Source: Oscillospiraceae bacterium (GTDB taxonomy: Bacteria > Bacillota > Clostridia > Oscillospirales > Oscillospiraceae). Taken from it: 35,288 bases of DNA. The notes beneath the pieces were generated by a model that was not told the origin of the DNA, ran no database searches, and saw only the letters and a list, made by a program, of their open reading frames with translations. A program made the translations under genes and the position numbers. Position 1 is the stretch's first letter, and the number at the start of each line of letters is the position of its first letter. Where the stretch lies: NCBI GenBank assembly GCA_017429325.1, contig JAFRPC010000024.1, forward strand, positions 1-35,288, written 5' to 3'. This document shows, in pieces, positions 24,348 to 31,068 of the stretch.

Positions 24348-24357
24348 TCGACAAAAA
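24348..24357 (-). promoter_or_regulatory. Candidate Spo0A box upstream of the second M50 protease
   Basis: The minus strand reads TTTTTTGTCGAG, one base from the TTTTGTCGAA core. It is about 65 bp upstream of the predicted transcription start and outside the repeats. Confidence 0.35.
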
Positions 24358-24383
24358 ATGTTCCAAATCCATGGTTGACAGCC

Positions 24384-24412
24384 TTGCGAAACGGGGAAAA
24401 CTATGATACAAT
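24384..24412 (+). promoter_or_regulatory. Promoter of the second M50 protease gene
   Basis: TTGCGA (24384-24389) and TACAAT (24407-24412) are 17 bp apart, with TG one base before the -10. A perfect TTGACA at 24375-24380 is too far from either -10 candidate. Confidence 0.5.
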
Positions 24413-24551
24413 AAACTGTAATCATATACGCTGTAATCTATCGCTGTGATCCATACGCTGCGGGCGGACGGACGGGGGACGCCGCTTCCGGGCCTGCCGC
24501 GGGCGATTTGCCGCGGTCCGCGCTGCGGGCCGGGGCGGAGAGGGAGGCGCC

Positions 24552-25268
24552 ATGTCCGGACTTTCCAACTGGTTTCAGGGGATCGACCTGAGCCGAATCA
24601 TTCAATGGCTGATGTTTGCAGGCGCGGCGCTGATCGCCATTTCCGTCCACGAGAGCGCCCACGCCCTGTCGGCCCTCTGGCTGGGGGACGACACCGCCAA
24701 GCGTATGGGCCGCATCAGCCTCAACCCTCTGCGCCACCTGGACGTGACGGGCTTTCTCATGATGGTCATCGCCCACTTCGGCTGGGCGAAGCCCGTGCCC
24801 GTGAACCCCTACCGCATGACCAAGATCAAAAGCCCCAAGGTCGGCATGGCCCTCACCGCCGCAGCGGGCCCCGTCTCCAACGTCCTGCTGGCCTTTCTCT
24901 TCGGCATCGGCTACGAGATCGCTATGGGCTTTTTGGTCAAAGGGCTCGTGGCGGGCAGCGTCAGCCCGGAAGGTCCGCTCTATTATCTGATGCAGTTTCT
25001 CTACGTCTGCTTTGTGCTGAATACGGGCCTGGCGGTCTTCAATCTGATCCCCATTTCGCCCCTGGACGGCTCCAAGATCCTGGCCATCTTCCTGCCGGAC
25101 AAGGCCCACGCCTGGCTCATGCGCTACGAGCGCTACGGCATGTTCCTGCTGATCGCCCTGCTGCTCTGGGGGAAGCTGGACGGCCCGCTGGACCTCCTGC
25201 GCGGCGGCCTCATGGACGCCGTCACCGCCGTCGCCCGCCCCCTGGCGCAGCTTTTGATCGGCGCGTGA
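24552..25268 (+). CDS. M50 site-2 protease family protein
   Basis: A 238-aa polytopic membrane protein. Zinc motif HESAH (H33, E34, H37) lies in the first membrane segment, AAAGPVSNVLLA in the middle, and the third ligand D172 is in IPISPLDGSKIL. It has the compact architecture of Rv-type/YwhC-like site-2 proteases common in Firmicutes, without PDZ or CBS domains. The substrate is unknown. AGGGAGG precedes ATG 24552. It has its own promoter, a leader of about 130 nt, and lies ahead of scpA, as in several clostridial genomes. Confidence 0.92.
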   Translation: MSGLSNWFQGIDLSRIIQWLMFAGAALIAISVHESAHALSALWLGDDTAKRMGRISLNPLRHLDVTGFLMMVIAHFGWAKPVPVNPYRMTKIKSPKVGMALTAAAGPVSNVLLAFLFGIGYEIAMGFLVKGLVAGSVSPEGPLYYLMQFLYVCFVLNTGLAVFNLIPISPLDGSKILAIFLPDKAHAWLMRYERYGMFLLIALLLWGKLDGPLDLLRGGLMDAVTAVARPLAQLLIGA

Positions 25269-25284
25269 GACCCGCCGCATCCCG

Positions 25285-25476
25285 CCTGTAGGGCGGCCAG
25301 ACCCTGGCCGCCGTTCCCCGCACGGACAAGGTAAGAAGTAAGAGGTAAGAAGTAAGAGGTAAGCCGTAGGGGCGCTCACTGAGCGCCCGCGGTCCCCGCA
25401 CGGACAAGGTAAGAAGTAAGAGGTAAGAAGTAAGAGCTAAGCCGTAGGGGCGCTCACTGAGCGCCCGCGGATGCGG
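25285..25476. repeat. Hairpin plus a 78-bp tandem duplication of heptamers and hairpin
   Basis: A GGCGGCCAGACCCTGGCCGCC hairpin is followed by two copies, from 25321 and 25399, of a unit made of CACGGACAAG, four GTAAGAA/GTAAGAG heptamers, GTAAGCC, and GTAGGGG starting a GGCGCTCACTGAGCGCC hairpin. The hairpin head stays in the 7-bp register of the array. Confidence 0.93.
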
Positions 25477-25515
25477 AGCATCCATTGAAATTCTAACAGG
25501 ACAAACGAAGAAAAA

Positions 25516-26313
25516 ATGAACGAACCGAACTATCACCTCACAGGCGTATTGAAGACACGCGACGAGGCCGCTGAGGATTTTGACGGCCCGCTGGACGTGA
25601 TTTTGCTCCTGCTGAGCAAGAATAAAATCGAGATCCAGGACGTGTCCATCACCGCCATCCTGGAGCAATATTTAGGCTATCTGGACGAGATGAAGCGGAT
25701 GGACATGGAGATTGCCAGCGAGTTCATCGCAATGGCCTCCCATCTGATGCTCATTAAGACCAAAATGCTCCTCTCTGCCGCCGAGCAGGCGGAGGCCCAA
25801 TCGGAGATGGAGCAGTTGATCCAGTCCCTTCAGGAGCGTCAGCGCCAGGAGGCCCTGGAGAAGCTGCGCAGCGCAGCCCAGGAACTGGACCGGCGCAGCG
25901 AGCTGGGCCTGGGGCTCTTCCCCAAGCAGCCGGAGCCCTTCGAGCGGGATAAAACCTACCGCTACCGCCACGAGCCCTCCGACCTGCTGCGGGCCTTCGA
26001 GACCCTCTCCGAGCGGAGCAGCAAGCGGCTGCCCCCGCCCCGGAGCAGCTTCGAGGGCATCGTGGGCCGGGAGCCCTATCCCGTCAGCAAAAAGACCGCC
26101 GAGCTGGTGAAAAAGCTGCTGCTGCGGGGCTGGAGCAGCCTGCGCCGCCTCTTCGCGGGCAGCCGCAGCCGCTCCGAGATCGTGGCCGCCTTCCTGGCCC
26201 TGCTGGAGCTCTGCCGGACTGACGCCATCGCCTTAGAGGAGCGGGACGGCGAGACGACCGTCCGCCTGCTCCGGACCCCGGAACCGGCAGGCGAGCCGAC
26301 ACCCCGCCCGTAG
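25516..26313 (+). CDS. scpA: Segregation and condensation protein A
   Basis: This 265-aa kleisin joins ScpB and the SMC ATPase to form the bacterial condensin. The N-terminal part has the family signature FDGPLDVILLLLSKNKIEIQDVSI, and EIASEFIAMASHLMLIKTKMLL follows. The C-terminal winged helix that contacts the SMC head is represented by SRSEIVAAFLALLELCRTDAIALEERDGE. ATG 25516 follows a weak site. The last residues TPRP and the TAG stop (26311-26313) come from the head of the following cassette, so the C-terminus has been set by repeat DNA. Its partner scpB lies 350 bp on, separated by repeats. Confidence 0.95.
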   Translation: MNEPNYHLTGVLKTRDEAAEDFDGPLDVILLLLSKNKIEIQDVSITAILEQYLGYLDEMKRMDMEIASEFIAMASHLMLIKTKMLLSAAEQAEAQSEMEQLIQSLQERQRQEALEKLRSAAQELDRRSELGLGLFPKQPEPFERDKTYRYRHEPSDLLRAFETLSERSSKRLPPPRSSFEGIVGREPYPVSKKTAELVKKLLLRGWSSLRRLFAGSRSRSEIVAAFLALLELCRTDAIALEERDGETTVRLLRTPEPAGEPTPRP

Positions 26314-26640
26314 GGCGGCCAGACCCTGGCCGCCGTCCTCGACGGCCCGCTGTGCCTGCCTGTAGCGCGGGCAATCTGCCCGCCGTCCCCCGCCTGGGAA
26401 CAGTTGAAAGTTGAAAGTGAAAAGTTGAAAGTTGTGGAGTTTTTCAAATTTCAATTTGAAAAACACATTCATTTTCAACTTTCAACTTTCAATTTTCAAC
26501 TACACAAGGGGACGGGGGAAGCGGATTGCCGCGCCAGTGTGCGCACTGGCTCGCAATGACAAAAACGGGGTGTTTTCGCCTGAAAGGGCACGCCCCCATA
26601 ACTTTCAACTTTCAATTTTCAACTTTCAACTATATTGCAC
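26308..26640. repeat. Composite repeat block between scpA and scpB
   Basis: GGCGGCCAGACCCTGGCCGCC and GCGGGCAATCTGCCCGC hairpins lead to a complete MITE-like element at 26403-26502: GTTGAAA heptamers, a palindrome with half-site near TTTTTCAAATT (26440-26463), and TTTCAAC heptamers that are the true complement of the left arm. Then come a GGATTGCC to CGCAATGACA hairpin (about 26522-26562) and a further one-sided TTTCAAC array (26601-26630). No gene. Confidence 0.9.
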
Positions 26641-26665
26641 ACTGTTCAATAGGAGGAGGAAGCCC

Positions 26666-27268
26666 ATGGAACGCAGCGAGCTTGCCCGCATCTGCGAGGC
26701 CGTTCTCTTCGCCGCCGGGGAGCCGGTGGAGACGGAGCGGCTCAGCTTCGCCACGGAGACGGACCCCGACGAGGTCCGCGCCGCCCTGCGGGAGCTCATG
26801 GACCGCTATGCCTTCGAGCGCCGGGGCATCCGCATCCTGCGGCTGGAGGACAGCTGGCAGATGTGCTCCCAGAACGACCTGGCCCCCTGGGTCACAAAGG
26901 CCCTGGAGACCCGGAGGCCCCCCAAGCTCTCGGCCTCCCAGCTGGAGACCCTGACCATCATCGCCTACTACCAGCCCACCACCAAGGCCTTTGTGGAGAA
27001 GATCCGCGGGGTGGACAGCTCCTACTCCGTCTCCGCCCTGCTGAACAAGAAGCTGATCGAGGAGAACGGACGCTTAGAGGCCCCGGGCCGCCCCATCCTC
27101 TACCGCACGACCCCGGACTTCCTGCGTACCTTCGGTCTGGAATCCCTGGAGGACCTGCCGGAGATGGAGAAGATACAGTTTTCGACAGAGCCCGTAGGGA
27201 GCGATGCCCACATCGCTCCTGGGTCGGAAAACGCATCCGATGACCAGAAAAAGGAGACAGAAGGATGA
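26666..27268 (+). CDS. scpB: Segregation and condensation protein B
   Basis: A 200-aa protein with two winged-helix domains that dimerises and binds ScpA in the SMC complex. The signature CEAVLFAAGEPVETERLS is at the N-terminus, and LSASQLETLTIIAYYQPTTKAFVEKIRGVDSSYSVSALL is at about 92-130. ATG 26666 follows a near-perfect AGGAGGAGG. Residues 177-185 (VGSDAHIAP) are encoded by a cassette hairpin (27194-27219, arms AGCGATG and CATCGCT) inserted in the non-conserved tail in frame. The stop overlaps the next start (ATGA). Confidence 0.95.
   Translation: MERSELARICEAVLFAAGEPVETERLSFATETDPDEVRAALRELMDRYAFERRGIRILRLEDSWQMCSQNDLAPWVTKALETRRPPKLSASQLETLTIIAYYQPTTKAFVEKIRGVDSSYSVSALLNKKLIEENGRLEAPGRPILYRTTPDFLRTFGLESLEDLPEMEKIQFSTEPVGSDAHIAPGSENASDDQKKETEG
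27194..27219. repeat. Hairpin module inside scpB
   Basis: Head GTAGGG with arms AGCGATG and CATCGCT. It belongs to the family of GCCGATG/CATCGGC at about 29921 and GCGGATG/CATCCGC at about 22852. It is read as GTA GGG, so the TAG in the head is out of frame. Confidence 0.8.
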
Positions 27269-28023
27269 AGGTCCTGATCATTATTGTATTGATACTCTTT
27301 CTGATCGGCTGCATCCCGGTGGGCGTTCTGTTCCGCTATTGCAGCGGGGTCGAACTGAAGCTCACGGTCCTCTTCTTCAAGATCGGCATCCTGCCCAAGA
27401 AGCCCCTGTCCCGCAAAAAGCAGGAGAAGGCCGACGCCAAGAAGGCCGCCAAGGCCGCCAAAAAGGCCGAGGCCAAGGCAAAACAGAAGAAGAAAAAGCA
27501 GGCCCAGAGCCTGATCGCCAAGCCGAAGCCCGAAGAGCCCGCCAAGCCGCCCAAGCCCCTGGGGGACAAGCTGGCGGAGCTGATCCCCTGGGCAAAGTTA
27601 GGGGCAAAGTTCGTGGGCGAGTTCTTCCACCGGAAGCTGACCGTCACCCGGCTGTATATCCGGGCCGTGCTGGCCGGAGGCGACCCCGCCAAGACGGCTC
27701 TGACCGTGGGCCGGGCCTGGGAGACCATCGGGATCGCCCTGCCCATCTTGGAGCAGGCCTTCCGCATCCGGGACCGGAAGCTCGCGGTCTACCCGGACTT
27801 CACTGCCAAACGCACCGACTTAGAGGCGGAGCTCCGCATTCGCCTCCGCATCGGCGGCGTGGTCCTGCTCGCCCTGAAATTCGCAGCCAAGGCCCTCGCG
27901 CTTCTCCTTCGCCAGAAGCGGGAAGCGAAGCATAAAAACTCCGCAAACGAACCGGAAGGATCCCCCGTGAACGAATTGGAAGAAACTTCCGCAAACGAAA
28001 TTGAAAAGGAAAAGGCAGGTTAA
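27265..28023 (+). CDS. DUF2953 membrane-associated protein (YtfI-like)
   Basis: A 252-aa protein with an N-terminal membrane segment (MKVLIIIVLILFLIGCIPVGVLF), a long Lys/Ala-rich charged stretch (about 48-90) and a conserved domain after it. In Bacillus, ytfI (DUF2953) precedes ytfJ (gerW), and the same order is found here, which supports the assignment. The function is unknown; linkage to sporulation genes suggests a spore or forespore role. The ATG overlaps the scpB stop by 4 bp, so it is translationally coupled. The C-terminal tail repeats a degenerate SANE/VNE pattern. Confidence 0.82.
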   Translation: MKVLIIIVLILFLIGCIPVGVLFRYCSGVELKLTVLFFKIGILPKKPLSRKKQEKADAKKAAKAAKKAEAKAKQKKKKQAQSLIAKPKPEEPAKPPKPLGDKLAELIPWAKLGAKFVGEFFHRKLTVTRLYIRAVLAGGDPAKTALTVGRAWETIGIALPILEQAFRIRDRKLAVYPDFTAKRTDLEAELRIRLRIGGVVLLALKFAAKALALLLRQKREAKHKNSANEPEGSPVNELEETSANEIEKEKAG

Positions 28024-28027
28024 ACCC

Positions 28028-28420
28028 ATGACGAACATTTCTGATATGCTGACCAGCTCCATGGAGAAGATCCAGAAAATGGTGGACGTGAACACCATCA
28101 TCGGCCAGCCCGTGAACCTGGGCGACGGTGTTACCATTGTGCCCATCACGAAGATCCACATCGGCATTTACGGCGGCGGCACGGACTACGCCACCAAGAG
28201 CGCTCTGTCCTCCAAGAAGGAACCTTTTGGCGGCGGCCTCGGAACAGGCGTCAACATCGACCCCGTGGCCTTCCTGATCATCAAGGGCGACTCCGTGCGG
28301 ATGCTGCCCGTGGCGGAGCCCGCCTCCACCACCGTGGACCGCATCGTGGAGCAGGCCCCGGACCTGATCGACAAGCTCTCCGACTTCCTGGAGGGCAGAA
28401 AGACCAAGGAAGAGGCGTAG
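28028..28420 (+). CDS. gerW: Spore protein GerW (YtfJ family)
   Basis: This 130-aa protein of the YtfJ/GerW family is required in Bacillus for proper response to L-alanine during spore germination. Family marks are clear: MLTSSMEKIQKMVDVNTIIG, GVTIVPITKIHIGIYGGGTDY, the GGGLGTGVNIDPVAFLII core and a C-terminal amphipathic helix. ATG 28028 lies 4 bp after the DUF2953 stop and has AAGGCAGG upstream; an earlier in-frame ATG (28001) overlaps that gene. The TAG stop abuts the next cassette head, giving TAGTAG. Confidence 0.94.
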   Translation: MTNISDMLTSSMEKIQKMVDVNTIIGQPVNLGDGVTIVPITKIHIGIYGGGTDYATKSALSSKKEPFGGGLGTGVNIDPVAFLIIKGDSVRMLPVAEPASTTVDRIVEQAPDLIDKLSDFLEGRKTKEEA

Positions 28421-28715
28421 TAGGGCGGCCAGACCCTGGCCGCCGTACCCCGCCCGGACAAGGTAAGAAGTAAGAGGTAAGAGGTAAGAGGTGAGCCGTA
28501 GGGGCGGTCATTGACCGCCCGCGTTCCCCGCCGTAGGGGCCGGCGCCCTCGACGGCCCGCTGTTCCACGCCTGTAGGGACAAGCATTGCTTGTTCGCCTT
28601 ACCCCGCCCGGGAACAATTGAAAGTGAAAAGTTGAAAGTTGCGGAGTTTTTCAAATTGCAATTTGAAAAACACATTCAATTCTCAATTCTTACTTCTCAA
28701 TTCTCAATTGTCCCT
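28421..28715. repeat. Composite repeat block with a MITE-like element between gerW and dac
   Basis: In order: GGCGGCCAGACCCTGGCCGCC hairpin; GTAAGAA/GTAAGAG heptamers (about 28463-28494); GGCGGTCATTGACCGCC hairpin (about 28502); a GTAGGGGCCGGCGCCC module; a GGACAAGCATTGCTTGTTC hairpin (about 28576); then GTTGAAA heptamers, the perfect 24-bp palindrome with half-site TTTTTCAAATTG (28647-28670), and CAATTCT heptamers to 28711. A short ORF at 28590-28772 is read-through of this block. Confidence 0.9.
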
Positions 28716-28778
28716 TGTCTATTCGGCACGACTGCATATTATCCGTCGCCTTGGGAAAACTACCCCCGGTGATGTGAT

Positions 28779-29804
28779 ATGAAACGACTGTTTTCTGCGC
28801 TGACGGCAATCATTCTGGCCGTCGGCTGTCTCTGCCTGCCTGCTGCCGCTTCTGCTGTGCCTGCGGTCTCTGCCGGGCGGGGCGTTCTGATGGACGCCGA
28901 CACCGGGGAGCTCCTCTGGTCCCGGCACCCGGACGACCCGGGCCTCTTGGCCTCCACCACGAAGATCATGACGGCCTTCCTGGTCTGTCAGGCCGGGGAT
29001 CTGGACCGGCCCGTGGCGATCCCCGCCGAGGCCGTGGGGGTGGAGGGCACCTCCCTCTATCTGAAGGCGGGGGAGACCCTGACCCGGGAGGAGCTGCTGC
29101 TGGGGACTCTGCTCCAGTCCGGCAACGACGCCGCCCTGGCTCTGGCCCTCGACGCGGCGGGCAGCGAGGCCGCCTTTGTGGCGCGGATGAACGAGACCGC
29201 CCGGGCCATAGGCCTGCAAAACACCCACTATGCCAACCCCCACGGCCTGGACGCCGAGGGGAACTACGGCAGCGCCAGGGATTTGGCCCTGCTGACGGTC
29301 CAGGCCCTGAAAAACCCGGACTTCCGCCGGATCGCCGCCACCCGTGCCGCCGTCGTCTCCGGCGGACGGGTCCTGACCAACCACAACAAGCTGCTCTGGC
29401 GGGTGGAGGGCTGCATCGGCGTCAAGACGGGCTACACCAAGGCCGCCGGACGGCTGCTGGTCAGCGCGGCGGAGCGGGACGGCCGGACCCTGATCTGCGT
29501 CACGGTGAACGACCCCGACGACTGGCGGGACCACGCGGCCCTGTTGGACTGGGGCTTCGGGCAGTACGAGCTGCGGTCCGTGGCCGCCAAGGGAGCGCCG
29601 CTCCTGACGGCCCCCGGCGGCGTTCCGCTGCTGGCGGGAGCCGACCTGCGCCTGCGCCTCCGCCCCGGCGAGGAGCCCCGGCTGGCGTACCTGCCCGGCC
29701 TGGCCTCGGACCTGCTTCCCGGCGCCGACGCCGGGACCGTGAAGGTCTACCTCAACGGCAGCCCCGTTGCGGAGCTCCCCGTCACCTGGGGCACGTCCCC
29801 GTAG
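28779..29804 (+). CDS. Serine-type D-Ala-D-Ala carboxypeptidase (DacB/DacF-like)
   Basis: This 341-aa secreted penicillin-binding protein trims the terminal D-Ala from peptidoglycan stem peptides. It has a signal peptide (KRLFSALTAIILAVG, cleavage near ASA-VPA at about 26), the catalytic SxxK S59-TTK62, SGN 114-116 and KTG 216-218. Its place after gerW and before the pseudouridine synthase matches the Bacillus scpAB-dacB-rluB neighbourhood, where DacB/DacF act on spore cortex. Which of the two it equals cannot be decided. The TAG stop (29802-29804) is supplied by the next cassette, so the natural C-terminus may have been shortened. Confidence 0.92.
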   Translation: MKRLFSALTAIILAVGCLCLPAAASAVPAVSAGRGVLMDADTGELLWSRHPDDPGLLASTTKIMTAFLVCQAGDLDRPVAIPAEAVGVEGTSLYLKAGETLTREELLLGTLLQSGNDAALALALDAAGSEAAFVARMNETARAIGLQNTHYANPHGLDAEGNYGSARDLALLTVQALKNPDFRRIAATRAAVVSGGRVLTNHNKLLWRVEGCIGVKTGYTKAAGRLLVSAAERDGRTLICVTVNDPDDWRDHAALLDWGFGQYELRSVAAKGAPLLTAPGGVPLLAGADLRLRLRPGEEPRLAYLPGLASDLLPGADAGTVKVYLNGSPVAELPVTWGTSP

Positions 29805-30145
29805 GGGCCGGCGCCCTCGACGGCCCGCCGCACCCCGCCCGTAGGGCGGCCAGACCCTGGCCGCCGTCCTCGCCCGTAGCGCGGGCAATCTGCCCGCTGC
29901 TCCCCGACTGGACCAGCCCGTAGGGGCCGATGCCTACATCGGCCCTACGTTCCCCGCCCGGACAAGGCAAGAAGTAAGAAGGAAGAAGTAAGAGGTAAGC
30001 CGTAGGGGCGCTCATTGAGCGCCTGGTCCGCCTTGGCGGACTATTTGCCCCAGGCAAATCCAGCGCGGTCCCGAAACGGAAACCCGGCTGGATCGTTTGC
30101 TCCGCAAACCGGGCGGCTCATCCGCCTGCGGCGGATAAGAGCCGC
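29801..30145. repeat. String of consecutive different hairpin modules
   Basis: At least seven distinct hairpins follow each other: GTAGGGGCCGGCGCCC (29801); GGCGGCCAGACCCTGGCCGCC (29844); GCGGGCAATCTGCCCGC (29880); GCCGATG/CATCGGC (29920-29948); heptamers of the AAGTAAG type (29966-30000); GGCGCTCATTGAGCGCC (30006); GTCCGCCTTGGCGGAC (30026); ATTTGCCCCAGGCAAAT (30043); and GCGGCTCATCCGCC with its partner to 30144. No gene is seen in 29805-30243. Confidence 0.9.
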
Positions 30146-30243
30146 ACCCTACAGCGCAAACCGGGGGCATCTGGGGATGCCTCACAACGGCGCGATACCG
30201 CCTCGGACCTGTTACCGCTCATCACGATTCACTGACCACTAAA

Positions 30244-30954
30244 ATGAAAGAACGTCTGCAAAAACTGATCTCCGCTGCCGGGCTTTGCTCCCGGCGCAGG
30301 GCGGAGGAATGGATCGCCCAGGGCAAGGTCACGGTGAACGGGGACCTTGCCCGCCTTGGCGATTCGGCGGACCCGGAGACCGACGCGATCCTGGTAAGCG
30401 GCGAGCCCCTGCCCGCCGCTCCGGGGAGGACCACCACCATCCTGCTCTACAAGCCCCGGGGTGCGGTGACGACCCTCTCCGACGAAAAGGGCCGGTCCAC
30501 TGTGGCGGAGCTGCTGCCCCCGGAGCTGGGGCGGCTCTATCCCGTGGGGCGGCTGGACCGCTTCTCCGAGGGCCTGCTGCTGATGACCAACGACGGGGCC
30601 CTGGCCCAGCGCCTGACCCACCCCGCCGAGGAGGTGGACAAGACCTACCGCCTCTGGGTCTCCGGCTGGACCGACGAGGCCCTGCCCCTGCTGCGCCGCC
30701 CCCTCGTCCTGGACGGAAAGAAAATCCAAGCGCCGAGGGTGGAGCTGCTTTGGCAGCGGAACGGGGTTTGTGAATTGGAGATCACCATCCACGAGGGCCG
30801 AAACCGCCAGATCCGCCGCATGGCCCAAGCCGCGGGGCTGACGGTCACGCGGCTGAAGCGCGTCGCCGAGGGCCCCCTGCGCCTGGGAGACCTGAAACCG
30901 GGCCAATGGCGGCGGCTCACCGAGGCGGAAGTTGCCGCGCTGAACGAATCCTGA
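30244..30954 (+). CDS. RsuA/RluB-family rRNA pseudouridine synthase
   Basis: A 236-aa enzyme that isomerises a uridine in ribosomal RNA. The N-terminal S4 RNA-binding domain (about 1-60) begins RLQKLISAAGLCSRRRAEEWI. The catalytic loop GRLDRFSEGLLLMTNDG has the nucleophile D105, and HEGRNRQIRRM is the conserved motif III. Position near dac and scpAB suggests RluB (23S rRNA), as in Bacillus, but RsuA-like specificity cannot be excluded. No good ribosome site precedes the ATG; the sequence upstream is repeat-like with GACCACTAAA. Confidence 0.93.
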   Translation: MKERLQKLISAAGLCSRRRAEEWIAQGKVTVNGDLARLGDSADPETDAILVSGEPLPAAPGRTTTILLYKPRGAVTTLSDEKGRSTVAELLPPELGRLYPVGRLDRFSEGLLLMTNDGALAQRLTHPAEEVDKTYRLWVSGWTDEALPLLRRPLVLDGKKIQAPRVELLWQRNGVCELEITIHEGRNRQIRRMAQAAGLTVTRLKRVAEGPLRLGDLKPGQWRRLTEAEVAALNES

Positions 30955-30965
30955 CCGGAGGAACG

Positions 30966-31060
30966 TAAAGTAAGAAGTAAAAAGTAAGAGGTAAGAATGG
31001 AATAACGAGCGACACACCCGTGTTTGTTACTTCTTACTTTTTACTTCTTACCTCTTACAT
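30966..31060. repeat. Inverted GTAAGAA heptamer arrays with a 35-bp centre
   Basis: AAGTAAGAAGTAAAAAGTAA and further units on the left face the complementary TTACTTCTTACTTTTTACTT on the right, about 35 bp apart. The transcript would fold into a long imperfect hairpin. It fills the gap between the pseudouridine synthase and the FAD enzyme. Confidence 0.88.
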
Positions 31061-31068
31061 GAAGTGAA

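Noticed and set aside
24375-24407. TTGACA at 24375 as the -35 of the second M50 gene
   Set aside because: The spacing is 21 bp to TATGAT and 26 bp to TACAAT; TTGCGA with 17 bp fits better.
28590-28772. 60-aa ORF between gerW and the carboxypeptidase gene
   Set aside because: It translates the heptamers and the palindrome of a MITE-like element and has no ribosome site.
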